A stretch of DNA of 64,000 bases from Calliopsis andreniformis (taxonomy: Eukaryota; Arthropoda; Insecta; Hymenoptera; Andrenidae): NCBI RefSeq assembly GCF_051401765.1, contig NW_027480506.1, positions 1,984,001-2,048,000 on the forward strand. Direction: 5' to 3'. Under the pieces are notes generated by a model. It did not search any database and was not told the DNA's origin. It was given only the letters and a program-made list of their open reading frames with translations. Position numbers and translations under genes: made by a program. Of this stretch, positions 14,615-27,152 are shown one piece after another. The stretch's first letter is position 1. Each line of letters starts with the position of its first letter.

Positions 14615-14796
14615 GAGTGTTCAGGGTTGAGTGATGAGAATTGATGTTTGTGGATTGAGATTTGAAGACTGAAGAATGGGGATTGAGTATTGAAAACTGT
14701 GAATTGAGGATATTCTATTGAGGATTGAGGATTGTCAATTGATTGTTGAGGACTGAGTGCTGAAGATTGAGGATTCAGGATTGAGGATTCGGTATT
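14615..14796. repeat. Conserved variant-heptamer module, exemplar
   Basis: About 25 consecutive heptamers here include the most divergent ones in the array, in an order that recurs through the window. Key members are GAGTGAT, GATGTTT, GTGGATT, GAAGAAT, GAAAACT, TTCTATT, the GACAATT-GATTGTT pair and two CAGGATT-type units. By eye I count about 50 occurrences of the TTCT-containing heptamer, in every family. Family A has a version with GAATTC in place of the bases just before GAGGATA. The module keeps heptamer register throughout, so it is a barcoded part of the satellite and not an inserted element. Confidence 0.8.
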
Positions 14797-17700
14797 GAGG
14801 TTTCAGGACTGAGGATTCAGGGTTGAGGATTGAGGATTGAGGATTGAGGATTTGGGATTGAGGATTGAGGATTGAGGATTGAGGATTGAGGATTGAGGAT
14901 TGAGTATTGAAGTATGAGTATTGAGGAGTGACGAATTAGGATTGAGGATTGAGGATTGAGGATTGAAGATTGCAGATTGAGCATTGAGGAATGAATATTG
15001 AGGACTGAGGATTGAGGATTGAGTATTGATGATTGAGGATTGAGGATTCAGGATTGAGGATTGAGGATAGAGGATTGAAGATTGAGGATTGGGGATTGAG
15101 GATTGACGATTGAGGATTGAGTTTTGAGGATTGAGAATTGAGGATTGAGGATTGAAGATTGAGTATTGAGGATTCAAGATTCAAGATTGAGGATTGAGGA
15201 TTGAAGATTGAGGACTGAGTTTTGAGGGTTGAGTGATGAGAATTGACGTTTGTGGATTGAGACTTGAAGATTGAAGAATGGGGATTGAGTATTGAAAACT
15301 GTGAATTGAGGATATTCTATTGAGGATTGAGGATTGAGAATTGATTGTTGAGGACTGAGGACTGAAGTTTGCGGATTCAGGATTGAGGATTCGGGATTGA
15401 GGTTTCAGGACTGAGGATTGAGGGTTGAAGATTGAGGATTGAGGATTGAGGATTGAGGATTGAGGATTGAGGATTGAAGATTGAGTATTGAGGATTGAAA
15501 ATTGTGGATTGATGGTTGAGGATTGAAGATTGAGGATTGAAGATTGAGGATTGGGGATTGAGGATTGATGATTGAGGATAGAGGATTGAAGATTGAGGAT
15601 TGGGGATTGAGGATTGACGATTGGGGATTGGGGATTGAGGATTGAGGATTGAGGTTTGAGGATTGAGGATTGAAGATTGAGTATTGAGAATTGATGGTTG
15701 AGGATTGGGGATTGAGGATTGAGGATTAAGGAATATTGAGGGTTGAGTGTTGAAGATTGAGGATTGGGAATTAAGGATTGACGATTGAGGATTGAGGATT
15801 GAGGATTGAGGATTGAGGACTGAGGATTGAGGATTGAGGATTGAAGATTGAGTATTGAGTATTGATGATTGAGGATTGAAGATTGAGGATTGAGGATTGA
15901 GGATAGAGGATTGAAGATTGAGGATTGGGGATTGAGGATTGACGATTGAGGATTGAATGTTGAGGATTGAGAATTGAGGATTGAGGATTGAAGATTGAGT
16001 ATTGAGGTTTCAAGATTGCGGATTGAGGATTGAGGTTTGAAGATTGGGGACTGAGTGTTGAGGGTTGAGTGATGAGAATTGATGTTTGCGGATTGAGATT
16101 TGAAGATTGAAGAATGGGGATTGAGGATTGAAAGCTGTGAATCGAGGATGTTCTATTGAGGATTGAGGACTGACAATTGATTGTTGAGGACTGAGGGCTG
16201 AAGATTGAGATTTCAGGATTGAGGATTCAGGATTGAGGTTTGAGGACTGAGGATTCGAGGATTGAGGATTGAGGATTGAGTACTGAGGATTGAAGATTGA
16301 GGATTGGGTATTGAGGATTGAACATTCAGGATTGAGGATTGAGGATAGAGGATTGAGCATTGAGGATTGAAGATTGAGTATTGAGTATTGAAGATTGAGG
16401 ATTGAACATTGAGGGTTGAGGATTGAGGGTTGTGGATTGCGGACGAGGATTGAGGGTTGAGTATTGATGTTTGAGGTCTGAGGATTGAGGATTGAGGATT
16501 GAGAAATGAGGATTGAGGATTGAGGATTGAAGATTGAGGATTGGGTGTTGAGGATTGAAGAATGAGGATTGAGGATTGAGGATTGAAGATTGAGGGTTGA
16601 AGATTGAGTATTGAGGATTGAAGATTGAGCATTGAGGATTGAGGATTGAGGATTGAGTATTGAGGATTGAGGATTGAAGATTGAGTATTGAGGATTGAAG
16701 ATTGAGGATTGGGGATTGAGGATTGAGGATTAAGGATTGAAGATTGAGGATTGAGGATTGAAAATTGAGGATTGGGAATTGAGGACTGACGATTGAGGAT
16801 TGAGTATTGAGGATTGAGAATTGAGGATTGAGGACTGAAGACTGAGTATTGAGGATTGAAGATTGAGGATTTAGGGTTGTGGATTGAAGATTGAGCACTC
16901 AGTGTTGAGGGTTGAGTGATGAGAATTGATGCTTGCGGATTGAGATTTGAAGATTGAAGAATGGGGATTGAGTATTGAAAACTGTGAATTGAGGGTATTC
17001 TATTGAGGATTGAGGATTGACAATTGATTGTTGAGGACTGAGTGCTGAAGATTGAGGATTCAGGACTGAGGATTCGGTATTGACGTTTCAGGACTGAGGA
17101 TTGATGGTTGAGGATTGAGGATTGAGGATTGAGTATTGAAGATTGAGGATTGAAGATTGAGGATTGAGGATTGAGGATAGAGGGTTGAAGATTGAGGATT
17201 GGGGATTGAGGATTGACGATTGAGGATTGAGTGTTGAGGATTGAGATTTGAGAATTGAGGATTGAAGATTGAGTATTGAGGATTCAAGATTGCGGATTGA
17301 GGATTGAGGATTGAAGATTGAGGACTGAGTGTTGAGGGCTGAGTGATGAGAATTGATGTTTGTGGATTGAGACTTGAATATTGAAGAATGGGGATTGAGT
17401 GTTGAAAACTGTGAATTGAGGATATTCTATTGAGGATTGAGGATTGACACTTGATTGTTGAGGACTGAGGACTGAAGTTTGCGGATTCAGGATTGAGGAT
17501 TCGGGATTGAGGTTTCAGGACTGAGGATTGAGGGTTGAGGATTGAGGATTAAGGATTGAGGATTTAGGATTGAGGATTGAGGATTGAGGATTGAGTATTG
17601 ACGATTGAACATTGAGGATTGGGTATTGAGGATTGAGGATTGAGGATTGAGGATTGAGGATTGAGGATTCGGTATTGAGGCTTCAGGACTGAGGATTGAG

Positions 17701-19543
17701 GGTTGAGGGTTGAGGATTGAGGATTGAGGATTTGGGATTGAGGATTGAGGATTGAGCATTGAGGATTGAGGATTGAGGATTGAGTATTGAAGATTGAGTA
17801 TTGAGGATTGAAGATTGAGGATTGAGGATTGAGGATTGAGGATAGAGAATTGAGGATCGTGGATTGAGGATTGAAGATTGAGGATTGGGTATTGAGGAGT
17901 GACGAATTGGGATTGAGGATTTAGGATTGAGGATAGAGGATTGCAGATTGAGTATTGAGGACTGAAGATTGAGGATTGAGAATTGAGGATTGAGAACTGA
18001 TTGTTGAGGACTGAGGGATGAAGATTGAGGATTCAGGATTGAGGATTCAGGATTGAGGTTCGAGGACTGAGGATTGAGGGTTGAGGATTGAGGATTGAGG
18101 TTTGCGGATTGAGGATTGAGGATTGAAGATTGAGGATTGACAATTGATTGTTGAGGACTGAGGTCTGAAGATTGAGGATTCAGGATTGAGGATTCGGTAT
18201 TGATGTTTCTGGACTGCGGATTGAGGGTTGAGGATTGAGGATTGAGGATTCAGGATTGAGGATTGAGAATTGAGGATTGAGGATTGAGGATTGGAGATTG
18301 AGGATTGAGGATTGAGGATTGAGGATTGAGGATTGAGGATTGAAGATTGAGTATTGAGTATTGAAGATTGAGGATTGAAGATTGAGGACTGAGGATTGAG
18401 GATAGAGGATTGAAGATTGAGGATTGGGGATTGAGGATTGACGATTGAGGATTGAGTGTTGAGGATTGAGAATTGAGGATTGAGGATTGATGATTGAGTA
18501 TTGAGGATTCAAGATTGCGGATTGAGGATTGAGGATTGAAGATTGAGGTATGAGTGTTGAGGGTTGAGTGATGAGAATTGATGTTTGTGGATTGAGATTT
18601 GAAGATTGAGGAATGGGGATTGAGTATCGAAAGCTGTGAATTGAGGATATTCTATTGAGGAGTGAGGATTGACAATTGATTGTTGAGGACTGAGGGATGA
18701 AGATTGAGGATTCAGGATTGAGGATTCAGGATTGATGTTCGAGGACTGAGGATTGAGGGTTGAGGTTTGAGGATTGAGGTTTGAGGATTGAGGATTGAGA
18801 ATTGAAGATTGAGGATTGGGTATTGCGGATTGAACATTGAGGTTTGAGGATTGAGGACTGCGGATTGAGGTTCGAGGATCGAGGATTGAGGATTGAGGAT
18901 TGAGGATTGAAGATTGAGGATTGGGGACTGAGTATTGAAGACTGAGGATTGAGGATTGAGGATTGTGGATTGAGGACTGAGTATTGATGATTGAAGATTC
19001 AGTATTGAGGATTGAAGATTGAGAATTGAGTATTGAGGATTGAACATAAAGGACTAACTGTCGAGGGATGAGTAATGTGAATTGATGTTTGTGGATAGAG
19101 ATCTGAAGATTGCAGATTGAGTATTGAGTTTTGAAATCTGTGAATTGGTGATATTCTACTGAGGATTGAGGATTGACAACTGATTGTTGAGGACTGAGGG
19201 CTGAAGGTTGAGGATTCAGGATTGAGGATTCAGGATTGAGGTTTGGGGACAGAGGATTGAGGATTGAGGATTGAGGATTGAGGATTGAGGATTGAGGATT
19301 GAGGATTGAGGATTCAGGATTGGGTATTGAGGTTTGAGGATTGAGGATTGAAGATTGAGGATTGAGGATTGGGGATTGAGGATTGAATGTTGAATATTGA
19401 TGATTGAAGATTGAGGATTGAGGATTGAGGGTTGTAGGTTGAGGACGAGGACTGAGGGTCGGGTATTAATGCCTGAGGTCTGAGGATTGAGGATTGCGAA
19501 ATGAGGACTGAGGATTGAGGATTGAGGATTGAGGATTGAGTAT

Positions 19544-19823
19544 TGAGGATTGAAGATTGAGGATTGGGTATTGAGGATTGAACATTCAGGGTTGAGGATT
19601 GAGGATAGAGGATTGAAGATTGAGGATTGATGATTGAATATTGATGATTGGAGATTGAGGATTGAGGATTGAGGGTTGAGTATTGAGGATTGAAGATTGA
19701 GGATTGGGTATTGAGGATTGAACATTCAGGATTGAGGATTGAGGATAGAGGATTGAAGATTGAGGATTGATGATTGAATATTGATGATTGAAGATTGAGG
19801 ATTGAGGATTGAGGGTTGTGGAT
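19544..19823. repeat. 140-bp tandem duplication
   Basis: A segment marked by GAACATT followed by CAGG begins its marker at 19580 and again at 19720, exactly 140 bp (20 heptamers) apart. The two copies differ at the heptamer after the marker (GGGTT against GGATT). The same doublet with the same difference appears at 26013 and 26153, an offset of 6433 bp, so the duplication came before the copying of this region into B2. Confidence 0.85.
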
Positions 19824-20383
19824 TGCGGACGAGGAGTGAGGGTTGAGTATTGGTGTTTGAGGTCTGAGGATTGAGGATTGAGGATTGAGAATTGAGGATT
19901 GAGGATTGAGGATTGAAGATTGAGGACTGGGTGTTGTGGGTTGAAGAGTGAGGATTGAGGATTGAGGATTGAAGATTGAGGGTTGAAGATTGAGGATTGG
20001 GTATTGAGGATTGAGGATTGAGGATTGAGGATTGAGGATTGAGGATTCGGTATTGAGGCTTCAGGACTGAGGATTGAGGGTTGAGGGTTGAGGATTGAGA
20101 ATTGAGGATTTGGGATTGAGGATTGAGGATTGAGGATTGAGGATTGAGGATTGAGGATTGAGTATTGAAGATTGAGTATTGAGGATTGAAGATTGAGGAT
20201 TGAGGATTGAGGATTGAGGATTGAGAATTGAGGATTGTGGATTGAGGATTGAAGATTGAGGATTGGGTATTGAGGAGTGACGAATTAGGATTGAGGATTT
20301 AGGATTGAGGATTGAGGATTGCACATTGAGTATTGAAGATTCAGTATTGAGGACTGAAGATTGAGAATTGAGGATTGAGGATT

Positions 20384-21221
20384 CAACATAAAGGACTGAG
20401 TGTTGAGGGTTGAGTGATGAGAATTGATGTTTGGGATTGAGATTTGAAGATTGAAGAATGGGGATTGAGTATTGAAAACTGTGAATTGAGGATATTCTAC
20501 TGAGGATTGAGGATTGACAATTGATTGTTGAGGACTGAGGTCTGAAGATTGAGGATTCAGGGTTGAGGATTCGGTATTGATGTTTCTGGACTGAGGATTG
20601 AGGGTTGAGGATTGAGGATTGAGGATTCAGGATTGAGGATTGAGGATTGAGGATTGAGGATTGAGGATTGAGGATTGGGTATTGAGGTTTGAGGATTGAG
20701 GATTGAAGATTGAGGATTGAGGATTGGGGATTGAGGATTGAGGATTGAGTATTGAAGATTCAGTATTGAGGATTGAAGATTGAGAATTGAGGATTGAGGA
20801 TTCAACATAAAGGACTGAGTGTTGAGGGTTGAGTGATGAGAATTGATGTTTGGGATTGAGATTTGAAGATTGAAGAATGGGGATTGAGTATTGAAAACTG
20901 TGAATTGAGGATATTCTACTGAGGATTGAGGATTGACAATTGATTGTTGAGGACTGAGGTCTGAAGATTGAGGATTCAGGATTGAGGATTCGGTATTGAT
21001 GTTTCTGGACTGAGGATTGAGGGTTGAGGATTGAGGATTGAGGATTCAGGATTGAGGATTGTGAATTGAGGATTGGGGATTGAGGATTGACGATTGAGGA
21101 TTGAGTATTGAGGATTGAGAACTGAGGATTGAGGATTGAACATTGATTATTGAGGATTGAGGATTGAGGATTGAGGATTGAAGATTGAGTGTTGAGGATT
21201 GAAGATTGAGGATTGGGAATT
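20384..21221. repeat. 419-bp doublet opening B1
   Basis: The CAACATAAAGG landmark recurs after 419 bp, which equals 60 units with one hexamer (GGGATT). Each half carries a full variant module including TTCTACT. The same doublet with the same spacing opens B2 (23412 and 23831), B3 (27153 and 27572) and B4 (30335 and 30754). The right-hand limit of the second half is approximate, because homology to the first half fades into the unit-specific sequence. Confidence 0.82.
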
Positions 21222-21284
21222 GAGTATTGACGATTGAGGATTGAGTATTGAGGATTGAGAACTGAGGATTGAGGATTGAACATT

Positions 21285-21800
21285 GATTATTGAGGATTGA
21301 TGATTGAAGATTGAGGATTGAGGATTGAGGATTGAGGATTGAGGACTGAGGATTGAGGATTGAGGATTGAAGATTGAGTATTGAGTATTGAAGATTGAGG
21401 ATTGAAGGTTGATTATTGAGGATTGATGATTGAAGATTGAGGATTGAGGATTGAGGATTGAGGATTGAGGACTGAGGATTGAGGATTGAGGATTGAAGAT
21501 TGAGTATTGAGTATTGAAGATTGAGGATTGAAGATTGATTATTGAGGATTGATGATTGAAGATTGAGGATTGAGGATTGAGGATTGAGGATTGAGGATTG
21601 AGGACTGAGGATTGAGGATTGAGGATTGAAGATTGAGTATTGAGTATTGAAGATTGAGGATTGAACATTGATTATTGAGGATTGATGATTGAAGATTGAG
21701 GATTGAGGATTGAGGATTGAGGATTGAGGACTGAGGATTGAGGATTGAGGATTGAAGATTGAGTATTGAGTATTGAAGATTGAGGATTGAAGATTGAGGA
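21285..21800. repeat. 126-bp repeat, four copies
   Basis: A block that starts GATTATTGAGGATTGATG begins at 21285, 21411, 21537 and 21670. The spacings are 126, 126 and 133 bp, that is 18, 18 and 19 heptamers. The third copy carries the extra GAGGATT. The quartet sits at the same place in the other B units, beginning at 24313, 28054 and 31236. It is an intermediate level of repetition between the heptamer and the 3 kb unit. A single copy of the block occurs near 33.39 kb and 38.96 kb in family D. Confidence 0.88.
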
Positions 21801-23411
21801 CTGAGGATTGAGGATTCAGGATTGAGGATTCAGGATTGATGTTCGAGGATTGACGATTGAGGATTGAGTGTTGAGGATTGAGAATTGAGGATTGAGGATT
21901 GATGATTGAGTATTGAGGATTCAAGATTGCGGATTGAGGATTGAGGACTGAGGTCTGAAGATTGAGGATTCAGGATTGAGGATTCGGTATTGATGTTTCT
22001 GGACTGAGGATTGAGGGTTGAGGATTGAGGATTGAGGATTCAGGATTGAGGATTGTGAATTGAGGATTGGGGATTGAGGATTGACGATTGAGGATTGAGT
22101 ATTGAGGATTGAGAACTGAGGATTGAGGATTGAACATTGATTATTGAGGATTGAGGATTGAGGATTGAGGATTGAAGATTGAGTGTTGAGGATTGAAGAT
22201 TGAGGATTGGGAATTGAGTATTGACGATTGAGGATTGAGGATTGAGGATTGAGGATTGAGGATTGAGGATTGAGTATTGAAGATTGAGTATTGAGGATTG
22301 AAGATTGAGGATTGAGGATTGAGGATTACGGATTGAGAATTAAGGATTGAGGATTGAGGATTGAAGATTGAGGATTGGGTATTGAGGAGTGACGAATTAG
22401 GATTGAGGATTGAGGACTGAGGATTGAGGATTGCAGATTGAGTATTGATGATTGAAGATTGAGGATTGAGGATTGAGGATTGAAGATTGAGGATTGAGGA
22501 TTGAGGGTTGTGGATTGCGGACGAGGAGTGAGGGTTGAGTATTGGTGTTTGAGGTCTGAGGATTGAGGATTGAGGATTGAGAATTGAGGATTGAGGATTG
22601 AGGATTGAAGATTGAGGACTGGGTGTTGTGGGTTGAAGAGTGAGGATTGAGGATTGAGGATTGAAGATTGAGGGTTGAAGATTGAGGATTGGGTATTGAG
22701 GATTGAGGATTGAGGATTGAGGATTGAGGATTGAGGATTCGGTATTGAGGCTTCAGGACTGAGGATTGAGGGTTGAGGGTTGAGGATTGAGAATTGAGGA
22801 TTTGGGATTGAGGATTGAGGATTGAGGATTGAGGATTGAGGATTGAGGATTGAGTATTGAAGATTGAGTGTTGAGGATTGAAGATTGAGGATTGAGGATT
22901 GAGGATTGAGGATTGAGAATTGAGGATTGTGGATTGAGGATTGAAGATTGAGGATTGGGTATTGAGGAGTGACGAATTAGGATTGAGGATTTAGGATTGA
23001 GGATTGAGGATTGCAGATTGAGTATTGAGGACTGAAGATTGAGGATTGAGGATTGAGGATTGCCAACTGATTGTTGAGGACTGAGGGATGAAGATTGAGG
23101 ATTCAGGATTGAGGATTCAGGATTGAGGTTCGAGGACTGAGGATTGAGGGTTGAGGATTGAGGATTGAGGTTTGAGGATTGAGGATTGAGGATTGAAGAT
23201 TGAGGATTGGGTATTGCGGATTGAACATTGAGGATCGAGTATTGAGGACTGAGGATTGAGTTTCGAGGATCGAGGATTGAGGATTGAGGATTGAGGATTG
23301 AAGATTGAGGATTGGGGACTGAGTATTGAAGATTGAGGATTGAGGATTGAGGATTGAGTATTGAAGATTCAGTATTGAGGACTGAAGATTGAGAATTGAG
23401 GATTGAGGATT

Positions 23412-26400
23412 CAACATAAAGGACTGAGTGTTGAGGGTTGAGTGATGAGAATTGATGTTTGGGATTGAGATTTGAAGATTGAAGAATGGGGATTGAGTAT
23501 TGAAAACTGTGAATTGAGGATATTCTACTGAGGATTGAGGATTGACAATTGATTGTTGAGGACTGAGTTCTGAAGATTGAGGATTCAGGGTTGAGGATTC
23601 GGTATTGATGTTTCTGGACTGAGGATTGAGGGTTGAGGATTGAGGATTGAGGATTCAGGATTGAGGATTGAGGATTGAGGATTGAGGATTGAGGATTGAG
23701 GATTGGGTATTGAGGTTTGAGGATTGAGGATTGAAGATTGAGGATTGAGGATTGGGGATTGAGGATTGAGGATTGAGTATTGAAGATTCAGTATTGAGGA
23801 TTGAAGATTGAGAATTGAGGATTGAGGATTCAACATAAAGGACTGAGTGTTGAGGGTTGAGTGATGAGAATTGATGTTTGGGATTGAGATTTGAAGATTG
23901 AAGAATGGGGATTGAGTATTGAAAACTGTGAATTGAGGATATTCTACTGAGGATTGAGGATTGACAATTGATTGTTGAGGACTGAGGTCTGAAGATTGAG
24001 GATTCAGGATTGAGGATTCGGTATTGATGTTTCTGGACTGAGGATTGAGGGTTGAGGATTGAGGATTGAGGATTCAGGATTGAGGATTGTGAATTGAGGA
24101 TTGGGGATTGAGGATTGACGATTGAGGATTGAGTATTGAGGATTGAGAACTGAGGATTGAGGATTGAACATTGATTATTGAGGATTGAGGATTGAGGATT
24201 GAGGATTGAAGATTGAGTGTTGAGGATTGAAGATTGAGGATTGGGAATTGAGTATTGACGATTGAGGATTGAGTATTGAGGATTGAGAACTGAGGATTGA
24301 GGATTGAACATTGATTATTGAGGATTGATGATTGAAGATTGAGGATTGAGGATTGAGGATTGAGGATTGAGGACTGAGGATTGAGGATTGAGGATTGAAG
24401 ATTGAGTATTGAGTATTGAAGATTGAGGTTTGAAGGTTGATTATTGAGGATTGATGATTGAAGATTGAGGATTGAGGATTGAGGATTGAGGATTGAGGAC
24501 TGAGGATTGAGGATTGAGGATTGAAGATTGAGTATTGAGTATTGAAGATTGAGGATTGAAGATTGATTATTGAGGATTGATGATTGAAGATTGAGGATTG
24601 AGGATTGAGGATTGAGGATTGAGGATTGAGGACTGAGGATTGAGGATTGAGGATTGAAGATTGAGTATTGAGTATTGAAGATTGAGGATTGAACATTGAT
24701 TATTGAGGATTGATGATTGAAGATTGAGGATTGAGGATTGAGGATTGAGGATTGAGGACTGAGGATTGAGGATTGAGGATTGAAGATTGAGTATTGAGTA
24801 TTGAAGATTGAGGATTGAAGATTGAGGACTGAGGATTGAGGATTCAGGATTGAGGATTCAGGATTGATGTTCGAGGATTGACGATTGAGGATTGAGTGTT
24901 GAGGATTGAGAATTGAGGATTGAGGATTGATGATTGAGTATTGAGGATTCAAGATTGCGGATTGAGGATTGAGGATTGAAGATTGAGGTATGAGTGTTGA
25001 GGGTTGAGTGATGAGAATTGATGTTTGTGGATTGAGATTTGAAGATTGAGGAATGGGGATTGAGTATCGAAAGCTGTGAATTGAGGATATTCTACTGAGG
25101 ATTGAGGATTGACAATTGATTGTTGAGGACTGAGGGATGAAGATTGAGGATTCAGGATTGAGGATTCAGGATTGATGTTCGAGGACTGAGGATTGAGGGT
25201 TGAGGTTTGAGGATTGAGGTTTGAGGATTGAGGATTGAGAATTGAAGATTGAGGATTGGGTATTGCGGATTGAACATTGAGGTTTGAGGATTGAGGACTG
25301 CGGATTGAGGTTCGAGGATCGAGGATTGAGGATTGAGGATTGAGGATTGAAGATTGAGGATTGGGGACTGAGTATTGAAGACTGAGGATTGAGGATTGTG
25401 GATTGAGGACTGAGTATTGATGATTGAAGATTCAGTATTGAGGATTGAAGATTGAGAATTGAGTATTGAGGATTGAACATAAAGGACTAACTGTCGAGGG
25501 ATGAGTAATGTGAATTGATGTTTGTGGATAGAGATCTGAAGATTGCAGATTGAGTATTGAGTTTTGAAATCTGTGAATTGGTGATATTCTACTGAGGATT
25601 GAGGATTGACAACTGATTGTTGAGGACTGAGGGCTGAAGGTTGAGGATTCAGGATTGAGGATTCAGGATTGAGGTTTGGGGACAGAGGATTGAGGATTGA
25701 GGATTGAGGATTGAGGATTGAGGATTGAGGATTGAGGATTGAGGATTCAGGATTGGGTATTGAGGTTTGAGGATTGAGGATTGAAGATTGAGGATTGAGG
25801 ATTGGGGATTGAGGATTGAATGTCGAATATTGATGATTGAAGATTGAGGATTGAGGATTGAGGGTTGTAGGTTGAGGACGAGGACTGAGGGTCGGGTATT
25901 AATGCCTGAGGTCTGAGGATTGAGGATTGCGAAATGAGGACTGAGGATTGAGGATTGAGGATTGAGGATTGAGTATTGAGGATTGAAGATTGAGGATTGG
26001 GTATTGAGGATTGAACATTCAGGGTTGAGGATTGAGGATAGAGGATTGAAGATTGAGGATTGATGATTGAATATTGATGATTGGAGATTGAGGATTGAGG
26101 ATTGAGGGTTGAGTATTGAGGATTGAAGATTGAGGATTGGGTATTGAGGATTGAACATTCAGGATTGAGGATTGAGGATAGAGGATTGAAGATTGAGGAT
26201 TGATGATTGAATATTGATGATTGAAGATTGAGGATTGAGGATTGAGGGTTGTGGATTGCGGACGAGGAGTGAGGGTTGAGTATTGGTGTTTGAGGTCTGA
26301 GGATTGAGGATTGAGGATTGAGAATTGAGGATTGAGGATTGAGGATTGAAGATTGAGGACTGGGTGTTGTGGGTTGAAGAGTGAGGATTGAGGATTGAGG

Positions 26401-27152
26401 ATTGAAGATTGAGGGTTGAAGATTGAGGATTGGGTATTGAGGATTGAGGATTGAGGATTGAGGATTGAGGATTGAGGATTCGGTATTGAGGCTTCAGGAC
26501 TGAGGATTGAGGGTTGAGGGTTGAGGATTGAGAATTGAGGATTTGGGATTGAGGATTGAGGATTGAGGATTGAGGATTGAGGATTGAGGATTGAGTATTG
26601 AAGATTGAGTATTGAGGATTGAAGATTGAGGATTGAGGATTGAGGATTGAGGATTGAGAATTGAGGATTGTGGATTGAGGATTGAAGATTGAGGATTGGG
26701 TATTGAGGAGTGACGAATTAGGATTGAGGATTTAGGATTGAGGATTGAGGATTGCAGATTGAGTATTGAGGACTGAAGATTGAGGATTGAGGATTGAGGA
26801 TTGCCAACTGATTGTTGAGGACTGAGGGATGAAGATTGAGGATTCAGGATTGAGGATTCAGGATTGAGGTTCGAGGACTGAGGATTGAGGGTTGAGGATT
26901 GAGGATTGAGGTTTGAGGATTGAGGATTGAGGATTGAAGATTGAGGATTGGGTATTGCGGATTGAACATTGAGGATCGAGAATTGAGGACTGAGGATTGA
27001 GTTTCGAGGATCGAGGATTGAGGATTGAAAATTGAGGATTGAAGATTGAGGATTGGGGACTGAGTATTGAAGATTGAGGATTGAGGATTGAGGATTGAGT
27101 ATTGAAGATTCAGTATTGAGGACTGAAGATTGAGAATTGAGGATTGAGGATT
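23412..27152. repeat. Family B unit B2, 3741 bp
   Basis: The unit opens like B1 (419 bp doublet, 126 bp quartet from 24313) but is 713 bp longer. The extra length comes with a block at about 24.96-26.3 kb that matches family C at 18.53-19.85 kb. The unit length fits 535 units with four hexamers (7 x 535 - 4), and I see the four: GGGATT twice, GCGGAC and GAGGAC. The minus-strand reading of 24074-24952 differs from the matching B1 reading by one residue in 292. Confidence 0.88.

Larger units (their letters stand above)
14411..20383. repeat. Family C region, sub-kilobase units
   Basis: The A landmarks (AAGCTT, CTCGAG, GAATTC, the GAGGAT hexamer before GAGGGCT) are absent or rare here. The region consists of units of roughly 0.4-1.2 kb, each carrying a module with GATGTTT, TTCTATT and the GACAATT-GATTGTT pair. 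I place TTCTATT/TTCTACT near 14713, 15314, 16150, 16997, 17424, 18652 and 19156. Between modules are GAGGATT runs with recurrent marker heptamers such as GACGAAT, GAGGATA and CGGTATT. The part from about 18.5 to 20.3 kb was also copied into B2 at an offset of 6440, falling to 6433 after one heptamer is lost near 25.39 kb. Confidence 0.82.
20384..23411. repeat. Family B unit B1, 3028 bp
   Basis: The unit is bounded by CAACATAAAGG landmarks at 20384 and 23412. It opens with a 419 bp doublet (landmark repeated at 20803), carries the 126 bp quartet at 21285-21800, and ends with a copy of C-like DNA. The length fits 433 units of which three are hexamers (7 x 433 - 3); I see two GGGATT hexamers and one GCGGAC. 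Compared with B3 it lacks exactly 154 bp (22 heptamers) at about 21.94 kb, where two GAGGACT heptamers have collapsed to one, removing one copy of the variant module. Confidence 0.88.

Noticed and set aside
14615..14796. Transposon or inserted element at the variant module
   Set aside because: The module divides into heptamers without remainder, has no terminal inverted repeats, target-site duplications or coding sequence, and recurs at places set by the higher-order units.
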